In this document: piece after piece, positions 1 to 11,900 of the stretch
Position numbering within the stretch: the first letter of the stretch is position 1
Layout of the letters: every line of letters begins with the position of its first letter
Origin: a virus
DNA: 64,000 bases
Virus record (IMG/VR): IMGVR_UViG_3300023117_000010
Span: 1 to 64,000 of that record
Reading direction: 5' to 3' (one strand)
Position numbers and translations under genes: made by a program
The notes under the pieces: model-generated
Told to the model about the DNA's origin: nothing
The model's input: only the letters and a program-made list of their open reading frames with translations
The model's database searches: none

Positions 1-2866
1 GAACCCAACTTTCTTCAGATCCTGCAAATATGTCTATTAAATATTCTGAGGCGTGGTCTATAAAATTATCATAAAAATCTTGAGTTTTACTAGCAGCACC
101 CACTTCGCGGTAAAGGCCGCCATAACTAGAAATGCTTTGAGATTGCATAAAATTAGGAACTATTGACAAATTATACATGGCTGCGGCTTGACCTTCCCAT
201 TTAGCCTCTTCTTGAGTGTGTTCTTCGTGTTCTTCGTTTTCAATATCATCCCAATTATCAACTGAAGTCTTTTTCCATTTAGAAGTCCTTCTCCACTTAG
301 ACAGAAGTGAAAGTTGTTGCTCATCAACTCTAGTGGGCAATTGTGAAATACCTTCTCCCTTATGTAAACCTCGTTCAAATCTTTGACGATAATCTGAAAA
401 GTCTGTTTCATCAAACTCAGACCAATTTAATAATTCGTCTTCTTCTGGATTAAACATTGAACGCAATTGATTCATTGAATTATATTTGTTTATAATTTTA
501 AGAATACTTGTTGCACGACTTTCATCTTCAGATCCTGATTCCCCCCAATTTTGATTTATTTTATTAACTTCAACAAGATTTTTTGCCAATTGTTTAGGAT
601 CTTCGCTCCAAATAGAGGATAGCCACTCGTTCCATTTTTCTTTATAATTAGGATCATTTGGATTTGTCATAGTCATCTTTTCAAAAGCATCTCTCCATCC
701 CCCACGGCGTTGATCTTCAAAACTAGGAATTATCAATAAGTCTTGATTTCTTGTTTGTTGACTTTGCATTATTTTAGCAAGTTGATCTACTTGGCCCGTT
801 CTTCTTGCATAATCTAATAGTTTTTGAAGATCTTCTTGAGAGATATCTTCTGGCAAAGAGGTTAATAATCTTGCCATATCAACAGGCTTATCTGGGCTTG
901 CTTCTGGCGGATAGATTCCATAATGCTCTGGTCTATAGTTTCTATCAAACCCCCCGGGACCGGCGTAAGGGTGTCGCCTCATATTTTCGTCATATTTTGA
1001 ATCAAATTCTTCTTCTTCATCAATAGCAATCATACTTGGATCATAGTTAGACTCTCCATCCATATTTCTAAACTCTTGCCATTCGGTTATATTGCGACCC
1101 CCGGGAAGAGTCGGTTTTTTATTAAAAAGTCGTTCAAACCCGTTGGGATCTGTCATAAATTGACGAATTCTTTTTCTATATTTTGCAAGAGGGTGAAGGT
1201 TTTGTTTTCCTTGAATTTGTTGAATAGAGCCGTCTTTATTTATTTCTAAAGTAGCGTGAGGTTTATTATTTGGACTTCTTAAAGAAACAATTTTTATTAG
1301 ACCTTGTTCTATTCTGTCTCCATATCCTTGACGACGAACACAGTGTTGCATAGTTTGACCTTCATAATCACACTCTTCTGGTGAAAGATCCCTTATAAAC
1401 CATCCATCGGGCCACTCATAAATAATTTTTTCGTCTTTTTTCTTTTCTTCATCTAAAGAAACTCCTTGAGACAGAAGTTCTAAGTCCCATTCTTGGATTT
1501 TATCAAAAATATCTTTTACTGAAAATTCCATGATGTTAACGCCACGACGAGTAGGAGAATTACTTCCATACCAATCTGCCCAATGAGAAAGAGTTGCTTC
1601 GTCTAAAAATCCTCTAAATTCAGTTCCTTCAATGGGAGTAGTTTGCATCAGTTCCACAAAAGCATCTTCGCCTTCTCCAACCATTGAAGGTTCTAATCTT
1701 TTCTTTTTATATTCTCTTACAATCCAAGGCAGAAAGTCATCAACTTTTTCGGGAAGACCTTTCATCCAGTCAAGAACCTTTTGCCCCTCTTCTGTTCTAA
1801 GCACTTTAGGATCGTCTTTAATAATCTTATCTAGTTTAGATGCGGTTACTTGTTTCCACTTAGATTGTTTTTGTTCTGGTCTATAAAAACCACAAGTGCA
1901 TGGTTTCCCTGTATGAACATTTTTATGAAGAGTAGACTTTGCAATTTTTTCACTTCTATATTTTTCTTTAGGTTTCATTTTTTTATCGCCAAGTATTTCT
2001 GATGCAGAAGGTACATAGTCGCCAGAATAGGGGCTTGCCCAATTCATTTGAGGAATAAATGGGACTTCTCCACTTTCTTCTAATTTCTTTCTTTCATTAA
2101 TTTCGTCTTGTAATTCTTGAGGGAGTTCATCTATTAATAAATCATGATCTGTTTTAAATTTAAAATTAGGAAGAGTATCTGGTCTTTGTTTTTTGGGTAC
2201 AAGAAGTTTTTTTTGTTTTCTGTTTGGAACACGCTCCCGAATTGGCGGCGTTTGTTTTTTTGTTTTTGGATGAAGCCTATGCTCCTTAAGACTTCTAGAA
2301 GGAATATTGTTTTCTTGTAAATAATTTTTAATTGCATTTGTAGAAACATTATATTTTTTTGCAAGTGATGCTACGCTTTCTCCCCCAACGTATTCAGCGA
2401 TAATATCTCTTAAAAACTCAGAACCTTTTGTGTCGCGGATTGATGGGCGCGCTGATTTTTTATCCGGCAAACTTTTATAATTTTTTTGTCCTTCAACGTA
2501 TTCACAAGCCTTAGCGCGAGTCATCCCCTTTGGAGGCTCAATAGAGCCATTACAAATACCTTGCATATATCTAAATTGGGCTTTACTACGAGCGGGCGCT
2601 TCTTTTAAAAGATAAGATTGTTTTTGATTTTGTTTCATAGAAAAAGAATAGGCAGGATACATACTCTGAAGTTCAGCAATAAGTTGTTCTCTAATTCCAC
2701 CTTCGCGCCAATACTTACGAGGAATATAGATATAATCTACAATAAGATTTTTATTATTATTATCAACTTTATAAAACAATTGACCTACCGGAAGTTGGTC
2801 TTCTTCTAAGACCGCAAATAGTTTACCATTTTGTCCTTCTTCTATGTTTTGAAAATCAACTTTCAT
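1..2866 (-). CDS. GNAT-like / HTH / PcfJ-like fusion protein, 3' end beyond window
   Basis: The reading frame is open from ATG 2866 to the left edge (955 codons, no stop), so the C-terminus lies outside the window. Residues about 1-75 look like a GNAT acyltransferase half, with YIPRKYWREGGIREQLIAEL resembling the acetyl-CoA-binding segment. Residues about 145-195 contain a helix-turn-helix (SVASLAKKYNVSTNAIKNYL). Residues about 485-555 match the PcfJ-like pattern: an E-G-x-x-M-x-HCV core (EGQTMQHCV), a Tyr, then SLR and a Q-x-x-G-x-x-N end (QIQGKQN). KWK motifs (SKWKQVTAS at about 335, TSKWKKTS near 860) resemble the linkers of the adjacent giant protein. The gap between the two genes is 37 bp and they probably share a transcript. 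The role is unknown; a virion or injected protein is a guess. Confidence 0.8.
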   Translation of the reverse strand, partial: MKVDFQNIEEGQNGKLFAVLEEDQLPVGQLFYKVDNNNKNLIVDYIYIPRKYWREGGIREQLIAELQSMYPAYSFSMKQNQKQSYLLKEAPARSKAQFRYMQGICNGSIEPPKGMTRAKACEYVEGQKNYKSLPDKKSARPSIRDTKGSEFLRDIIAEYVGGESVASLAKKYNVSTNAIKNYLQENNIPSRSLKEHRLHPKTKKQTPPIRERVPNRKQKKLLVPKKQRPDTLPNFKFKTDHDLLIDELPQELQDEINERKKLEESGEVPFIPQMNWASPYSGDYVPSASEILGDKKMKPKEKYRSEKIAKSTLHKNVHTGKPCTCGFYRPEQKQSKWKQVTASKLDKIIKDDPKVLRTEEGQKVLDWMKGLPEKVDDFLPWIVREYKKKRLEPSMVGEGEDAFVELMQTTPIEGTEFRGFLDEATLSHWADWYGSNSPTRRGVNIMEFSVKDIFDKIQEWDLELLSQGVSLDEEKKKDEKIIYEWPDGWFIRDLSPEECDYEGQTMQHCVRRQGYGDRIEQGLIKIVSLRSPNNKPHATLEINKDGSIQQIQGKQNLHPLAKYRKRIRQFMTDPNGFERLFNKKPTLPGGRNITEWQEFRNMDGESNYDPSMIAIDEEEEFDSKYDENMRRHPYAGPGGFDRNYRPEHYGIYPPEASPDKPVDMARLLTSLPEDISQEDLQKLLDYARRTGQVDQLAKIMQSQQTRNQDLLIIPSFEDQRRGGWRDAFEKMTMTNPNDPNYKEKWNEWLSSIWSEDPKQLAKNLVEVNKINQNWGESGSEDESRATSILKIINKYNSMNQLRSMFNPEEDELLNWSEFDETDFSDYRQRFERGLHKGEGISQLPTRVDEQQLSLLSKWRRTSKWKKTSVDNWDDIENEEHEEHTQEEAKWEGQAAAMYNLSIVPNFMQSQSISSYGGLYREVGAASKTQDFYDNFIDHASEYLIDIFAGSEESWV

Positions 2867-2903
2867 AATTATCCAATCTTTCTATTCTATTATTAAAACT
2901 TCG

Positions 2904-5900
2904 CTATACACATATTTCTTTTAATTTAGATTCTTTATATCCTTTTCTGTAATTTATTGCTTCTTTTAGCGAAGATTCAAAAACATCAGGGTAAATTCCT
3001 AGTTCTTCGTATTCAGGATTAAAGTCTGGATCGTGTTCTTGAAGTATTTCTTCTACAGGTCTAAGACCATCTCCATCTAATCCTTCTCCAGTTTCGGGAT
3101 TAATTAAGAAAAAGTGCCACGCCCCGTCATTTGGCCCTTCAGCAATTTTATAGATCGGCCAGCCTGTTTCTTGATGTTTTTTTATTGCAAAAAGGTCGCA
3201 GTCTCCGTGTCTCCAATTATTATTTGATTCTTTATATCCAACAGGCTGAATGATAAGATCATATGGATGCTTGCCATGATCAAAGTGGAATGACCAGCGC
3301 TTCTTTTCTTCGTAAAGTTTTAGATCTTCCATTGCATGCCCGTCTTGCTCTTTTGCTTCGGAATCAATCTTTTCATTATCATGAGGATTTTCTTTATTTA
3401 TATATCCGTCTTTAAGTTGTTTAAGCCACTTGAGGGTTTGTTTTTTTACTTCTTCCCAACTTCCAGTAGTGAGGATATCGTGGCCCATCTCTCCATCAAG
3501 AACGGCTTCCCATGCGTCTTTTTTATTTGCTGAAGTTTTGTTACCATTAAATAATCTTTTAAACTCTTCGTGATAAGTATTTTTAAATATAAGATAAAGA
3601 TTATTTTTATCATCATTTGATAAAGAATTCATCAATTCTTTTTCTGCTTGATCCATTTCATAAACAGGCATTGTATTATTAAAAAGATGATTCCACAACG
3701 CTTCTTTTGCTATTTGTAGAAGATAATAAATATAAAATTTTTCAATTGAAATTCCTTTTTCAAAAAGTTGTTTTAATCTTTTTTCTCTAAAAATGTCAAC
3801 TTGGTTTGGATCATAAAAACGATTATTAAGAGTTTCTTGAGTTATCCCAGATGAAGATAGATCTATATCATCTACAAGATATTTTAATTGTTCATTACTA
3901 CTTCCGGGAATTGCATTTCCAAATGGGTGATTTTCAAATTGTTCCCATATTTGTTTTGCTTTTCTAATCGCTTCTTTTTTTGTAACTTCTGGGAGAGATT
4001 TTCTTGCAGGAATAAGTTTTTCTCTAACAAAAGAGTCTGTAAATTCACTATTTTCAAACATAGCGGTTTTTGAATACATACCCCATTGTCCCTTTGGTCT
4101 TGCATATTCTGCTGGTTGTGGATTATGCTTAGGACGAACTATTTTCCATTTTTTATTATTAATGACTTTTTCTTCAGGCTTGTCATCTTCTTCAATAGAA
4201 TCTGGAATTCCTTCAAAGGTTGTTTCTGCAACTTCATCTCCAATTGCCATTTGTCTTTGCCCATGAGAACTTGTTTTCTTTGCAATATTAATTATTTCTT
4301 TATTATTAAGTTTATTAAAATCTATGTAGTTGTGAACTATGCCATATTCCCAACCAGCCTTATAACTCTGTTCTAGTATTTCCCAGAATTTTTCCCAGTC
4401 ATCGTTGGGAATATCTGTTTTTTCAAAAAAATGAGTATAATTTTTAACTATAATACGAACGCCTTCTCCAACAATTATTGGTTCAAAATTATTTCTTAAT
4501 CTCTCTCTAAATAATTCTAATTGGTTTGGATTGTAATGTCTATCTGGTTCAACATAATCGTCTGATTTATTAAGTTCATTATAATTAATTCTGGCTAACG
4601 CTGTTTGTGCATTATGAAATCCATTAACAACACCTTGAAAACGAATATTATCAGCAACTAAAGCATTTTTTGAAGATTTTAAGTCTTCCGACTCTTCAAT
4701 TACTTGATCTTCGTGGTCATTAAGCAAAAAGTCTATTTGAGCCTCTTCTTCATCCCAGTCAGATGAAATAATTTTCCATTTAGATAATTTTGAAGATGTT
4801 TCTTCTTTAAATGTCTCATCCCACGCTTTATAAAAAGCATTATTATAAATTAATTCATTTTCTTTTGTGTTTGTAATATCAAATATGTCTTTTAATATAA
4901 TCTTTTTTTCTAAATATCCTAACTCTAACATATAATATTCTATTCGATCCAGAATAAGCCATTGAAGTTCTGTTTTAAACGATCCAACCCAATAAACTTC
5001 ATCTTTCAAAACATTATCTGCCATAGTTCTGAGTTGTTCAATTCCTAATCCTAATTGATTTTTATTAATTAAACGATTTTCTTCCGTTTGATGAAAATGA
5101 ATCATTTTTTCTTCATATGTATTTAAAGGAGAAATTATCTCACCATCATCGTCCAACCATACTTTTTTTTCTTTATCGTAATGTTTATTTAATCTATCAG
5201 TGTTATATCTATCAATCCATGCTTTTAAAATTCTAGAGGCTTCCCACCCGGCTCTTTGAGGTAATAGAACAGGAACTTCTTCTATTATTTTATTTATAAT
5301 TTGTTTTGTACTGTCAGTATAGTCGTCATGAGAAGCGATCTTACCACGATATTGAAGATCTTCTTTTACCCAGTCATAAATTTCTTGCCAATTTATATTT
5401 TCTACTTTAAGTAAATATCTTTCAATATCTTCTGGCTCTGGTTCTCCAAAGAAACCAAATTGCATCTGTTCCATCTCTTGAACATATTGCTTTTGCTTTT
5501 GCAAACTAAACGGAAACTGTTTTCTTGCTTGCTGTTTCCATGTTTTTCTAAGTTCATTTTTTTGGGCTTCTACATCTTGTTCGTCTGATATATTTTCCCA
5601 ATTTTGAGCAATTCCTTGATTATAAGGATTAAGCACATTTTCAATCATCCAATTAGCAAGGTCTTGAACAGAGCCACCTTGACGAACAATCTTTTCCATT
5701 GTCTTAATAGAAGGACGCAATATTCTTGAGTCCGATAATATTTGTTCAACTAAAATTTCTGTTTCTGGAGTAGACCAATTTTCATATTGAGAAGCAGTTT
5801 TAGATTGTTGCCTCATCCAATCAACAACTTGTGGACTTGGAGAAGCAGGTTCTGGCTCGGGCAACTCACCCTTTACGTTATAAAGATCCATCATTTCTTG

Positions 5901-8900
5901 ATCGGGGTGAATGTTACGATCATTTTGCTCTCTCTGTCTTTGCTCTTTCCATTTTTCAAAAAATGCTTCAGCAATGTTATAACCACCTAAAACATGGTTT
6001 ATTTCTATTTCTGCTCGTCTTTCTAGTTCTCCAGTATAATCATGTGCTTCATCCCACAAATATTGTCTTATAGTATCTTCTATGTCTGCCCAATGTTCTT
6101 CATATTCTTCTGTAGTTAACTGATCTTCAATATTTATATAAAAATCAATTGCTGTTTCTACAAAATATTCAAACCAACGTCCCGCCTCTTCTGTTGCCCA
6201 TTCTATTGCAAGATTTTCTTCAGGATTTGAATTATTAACTAAGGAGTTAACATATTTTTTAAAAATTGCCTCGTCAGACCACACACCTAATGGTACTAAC
6301 TGCTCAAAAACTATATCTTCCCAGTCATAATCTTCAAGAAAAGAGGTAACAATCGAATCTCCATCTATAGTTTGAACTTCTTGAAGAATCATCCAGTCAA
6401 TTTCTGACCAGTCTCTAATATCTTTTTCCTCTTCTTCCTCTTCTTCTTCATCCCACTCATCTGCTGCAACAATCTTCCTTTTAGAACCCTTCCACCAACT
6501 TTCAGGTTCCCATTTGTCAAGATTTTTATATCTTCTTAACTCTTCTTCTTCTTGTTCATTTCTTTCTGGTTTATTTTCATAAAAGTCTACAATATCAGAA
6601 GGAGTCCACTTGGGGTGATCTTGATGGTCTAACTCGTATCCAGTTTCAGTATAAACTTCGTACAAAGCGTTATTAATAGCATAAGGACCGCCAAATGCAG
6701 TTTGACGAACATTATTATGCATTATTTCAAACTGACTATGTATTTCATCATCATCTATATACATCAATGATTCAAATATTGGCGTAAAAATATCAATAAA
6801 TGCATCTTGGATAAATGAATCAAGATCATATGCTGGGCCATTGTAACCACTTTCTTCTTTGATTTCATCAATATAATCATACCAATTATATAATATTTCG
6901 TAAGCAACTTTAACCTTTTCAAATACAGTTGCTTCAGATTCCCAATCAAACGTCGCAGTTTTCTTAAGATTTTCTATCATTGTATGATAAAGGCGAGGCA
7001 GGAACTGATTGGGCATAGCAGAAACTTTTGTTTGAAAATGTTTTTCATATCCTGCTCTAATCTCATCATCCGATTCTCCACTTAAACGCCCTTGAGAGAT
7101 ATAATTATACATGCTTTCCATTTTTTGAAGCAAGTCGGGCATTTTATTGTTAATAAATTCTTCAATTGCTATAATTCTTGTTTCGCTGAAAGAATAATAA
7201 CTTTTCTTCCAATCAGGGAATAGTGATTCTAATAATTTTTGATGATTTGTAAAGTCTATCCACGAATCATGAAGCCGTTCCATTTTTAATTGATTGGGAA
7301 CAACTTCCATTCTATCTGGATATTTTTCAACGGTAAAACCGCTTCCCATTGATGGAAGATCTTCTAAAACAACATCAAATGCATATTTTTCAATTAATTG
7401 CTTAGTTTGATTTTCGTTTTGTTCTAATTGATTGTAGTATTGAGTATATAAATCTTCAAATCCCCCTGCAATCTTCCATTTAGAAGTAAAATCCCAAGGC
7501 TTTTTAGGAAAGTCTTCTTCAGTTGCCCAATTTAAAGGCTCATCAGATCCACGCAATGTCTGAATCTTCCATTTATCTTTAATTTTCTTACGATGCTTTT
7601 TAGCCTCGTTCTCATCTGTCTCTTTGGGACCAAGATAGGCTTCGGCGTCTGAGTCTACTGGGTCATAAAAACGTTCAATGTTGTTTATTACAGTAGGCCA
7701 TAAACTTAAAACTTTACTATCATTTAATAAATCTTGAGCGTATTTGTTTAACTCGTTATACACATAGTTATTAATAGGTTCATATACACTTATCAGTTTG
7801 TTAAGTTGATCGGATAAATCATCCCAACCATTAAGCGCTTCGTCTAAGAATCCTAAAAAGTCTAAACTATTCATTTCGAAAGAAAGATACCTTTCAAGAA
7901 GCATATCTTCTTCTAACCAAATTATTTTATCATTTGTTAAATTTGTTAAATCATTGCGAATTTTTTTAACAAAATGAAATATGTCGCCTCTAACTTCATC
8001 AATAGCCTGATTTGCAAAATATCTATTAGTGTCTTCCCAATCTACATGCTCTCTTGCTAAATCTTCTATATCATAAATTAAATCTGTATCATTATCATAT
8101 AATTCTCTTAATTCTGGAGAAACGCCGCTTTGAGGGCTTTCAAGATAATCATAAATGTCTCTCCAAATTGCTTCTGATATGCTATCTTCGGCAACATAAA
8201 TTGCATCTCTATAAGTAGAGTCTTGCACAAATTCTAAATCAGAATAAGCGGTATCTTTATAAGCATCCATATAATCTATGGGATATGGAGCAACATCTTT
8301 TGCTAGTTCTTCTATTTCTTTTTGAATTTGAGTAGAGTAATCAGATGCTACCTTACTCTCCCATCTTTTTTTAGGAAAGTCGTCTTCGCTAGCCCACTCA
8401 AGTTTTTGCCCCGGCTTGCGTTCCGTTTGGATTTTCCATTTATCGGCTATATTTCTGCGATGTTTTTTAGCCTCATTTTCGTCTGTTGCTTCAGGGCCAA
8501 GATAGGGTTCTCTACTTTCTGGCACAGGATTATATAATTCGGAGATATTTGCACTCTCTGAGAATGCCGCTCTTAGCCTTTCTTCATCAATATTTTCCCA
8601 AAATCCTTCATCAACGTCAAGATAAAATTCTTCTATAAGAAAATAAGGATCTTGAATATAGGGATTAGGTTCTCCTTCTTCAATATAACCTGTTGCAGCA
8701 CGAAGTTCATTGTATGCATTAGATTCATAAATATGATCTTCTATTAAAGAAGTCTTTCCTTCTTTAAGGTTTTCTAAGTAATCAATTCTATCTTTAACAG
8801 ACCAGTACCTAACAGAATTTTCAGACAGATCCATTACATATTCAGCAAAATATTTACCCTCTTGATATCCTGCCTGATTAACAGATTCTTCAATAATCTG

Positions 8901-11900
8901 TGCATATTCTATTCCAAGATTCCGAACAGACTGTTCAATATACTCAAAAAATTCCCATCTGTTTTCTTCAGTTCTTAGTTCTTCTGGGACTGTATTATAA
9001 AAATATCTTTCTGCTTCATCAATAAGGCTTTGTTTTAGCCTTTCATACATTCCAAGGAATTGCGCTCTTTCCCAGTATGCTATATTTTTTGGATTTAACC
9101 CAAGAGATTTTCCTGCAAGATTGGCATATTCTGCTAATAAATATTCTTCTGGATCATAAAAATTATTATTTATTCTGTCGTTTGATTGTTTAGTATGAGA
9201 GCCTTTCCACCATTCTTCGGGTTCCCATTTTTCTTTTACTTCTTCTGTTTTCTTTTTACGTTCATCTTCGTTAATTTCTTGATGAAGTACTTCGTTGGCT
9301 TTTTCTTGACGCCGATCCCACTCTTCTGAAGTTTTTGCACCAGTTTCTATAATTTTTTCAAAATATTCAAAGATATCTGTTTTATTGCCAAACCAATCTT
9401 CCATAAATTGAACTTCTGGGTATTTATCAACCCATTTTTTTAATTCGTTTAAAACTTTTTGAATTTTAGGAATAGCGGAAGGAAAATATGAAAGCCATTC
9501 TTGTTTATCATATTGGCGATTAGCAAGTTGATCGTTTATACTATCAAGAATTGGATGTAAACTTTTTTTAATTTCTTTTTCAGTAGGTTCCCAATTTTTG
9601 TTTATATTTTTACCACATTCATCACATTGCTTCCACCAATCATCTTCATCGGGATATTCATCTTTAAATAACGAGGGGTAAGAACCACCTTCAAAGTCAA
9701 TATAATCTCCGGGTTTTAGATACTGCATATACTTTTGGGCACAATCTTTACATATGTCAGACCCATAATCATCTTGATTTTTAAATATAACGTAGTGTTC
9801 GTCGCGTGAGTCTAAAGGGCTACTTGTTTTAGAGGTAAAGTCCCAAGGTTTTTTAGGGAAATCTTCTTCTGTTGCCCAGTTTAATCTGTCTCCCTTTGAT
9901 CGGTCGTAATCAACCTTCCATTTGTCAGCGATATCTCTGCGATGTTTCTTGGCCTCATTTTCGTCTGTCTCTTCTGGGCCAAGGTACGGCTCTCGTGAGG
10001 GGTCAACAGGTTCATACAAATGTCTTGCGTCTGCTCCCAAAGAGTCTTCCATCTTTCGCACACTAATATTACTCCGAAATCCTTCGTCTAACCCCTCGCT
10101 CCAATCATCGTATCCGCTGTTTAGACTGGCTTCCTGAAGAACTTCAGCGGCATTGTGAAAAGAATAAACTTCATCAAAGTCCCACATATTTGCATATTCA
10201 AGAAGATTAGAATGTCCTTCTTCGATATTTTTTATTTCGTCCAGTCTAGCCGCAATCGGCCAACTTTTTACTTCAGCCGGGTCAAAATCCATAAAGTAGG
10301 AGGCAATTGTTTTTCCCACTCTTTTTGCATCTTCATAAATTGCATCATAGATATCCCTTGAATATCTATCAATAATTCCGTAAATTTCTTCTTCGACGGC
10401 TTCAATAAACTTTTCTTTTACTACTTGTTCATCTTTAATATTATATCGTTTAACAAAACTATCGGCAAAATTATGTACTTCGTCTTCAAGATAAAAAAGA
10501 TCGTTAGAAAGAAGTCTTTTATCTGTCACCAAATCACTAATAATATCGGCCTTTTCCCAGTACCGTAGATTGGTAGGGTTAACAGTTATGCTTTTGTTTT
10601 TCTGCTGCACATAACTTTCAACTATAACTTGTTCAAGATCATAGAACTTATCTTTCATCTCTTGAATTAATTCAGGGGTGGCTGCAATAACCCTTTTCCG
10701 TTTAGAACCCTTCCACCAGTCGGCTGGTTCCCATTTGTCAATAATTCTTTTACGGTGCTTTCTGGCTTCGTTCTTATCTGTTGCCTCTGGCCCCAGATTA
10801 GTTTCCATATTTTCTGGGAGTGGGTTATATAAGTCATAGAGATTAGAAGGAATATAACCCATATCATCTGGTTCTGGCTGCTCAGATTGGTATTCGAATC
10901 CCCATTGATCCCAAAGTTCTTGATAATCAACATCTTTGCGTTCAATTAAATTGACAGCATCATTTTCTTCTTCGTTCATACGATCAATAACTTTATTTAT
11001 TTCTTGAACAAAATAATCAAACGACTGGCCGTTTTCCATTATATTAAAAAATCTGTCGTAATCGTCATCATCATCGTAAGTTTCAGACCAGATTCTTTCT
11101 TGAATGTCTGGGTTGCGAGCAGAACCTTTCCACCAACTTTGCGGCTCCCATTTGTCTTGAATATTTTTTTGACGTTTTTTATTATTTTGTATATCATATT
11201 CTTCAGAACTCATATCTTCAGGCGAAATAGAAATATTTTTATTTGAATTATTTAATCTTTTTTTTATATTTATTCTGTAATTTTCTATTATGCTTTGAAA
11301 TTTATTTATGATTATTTCGTAAGCATCTTTTTTAAATTTCAAAAGAGAATTTTTTGGTATATTTTTATTTCCAAAATTGTTTATATGCCATTTAATAAAG
11401 TCGTCAAATGGTTTAAACCATTCTGGGTTTCCATATCCTAAAAATTTTAATGTTTCTTCTGCTGCGGCTTCATCTGAGTGATATCGTAAAAAAGACTTTT
11501 GATAATATTCATTAATAAAATCACTTAAAGAGATTCTAAAAAAGGCTGCTGCAAATTTTTCAGCAATTATTAATGGGTCTGTGTCTGAACTTGACCCCTT
11601 CCACCAACTAGCCGGTTCCCATTTATCTTTTATTTCTTGTTGTCTTTGTTGATTGTGTTTCTCTTGAGTCCAGCGGTTATAGAAATCTTTTTGAGCCTGT
11701 CGGTAAGATTTCTTTTTAGCCTCAATTTCAGTTTCATCAAGCCCACCAAATTCATCTTCCCAATCAACTGAAGATTCGTTTAGGAAATCGTCTACTGTTT
11801 CCCCACAATCTACACAAGTGAGCATTTGATATGGAGCATCATCTTCATGATAGTTGTACCATTCATCCCACGGAGCAATTGGGTTAGGAGAGCCATCTGG

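Noticed and set aside
5787-6073. Plus-strand frames inside the giant gene
   Set aside because: Opposite strand of a continuous 3,236-codon gene, with no ribosome site and poor composition.
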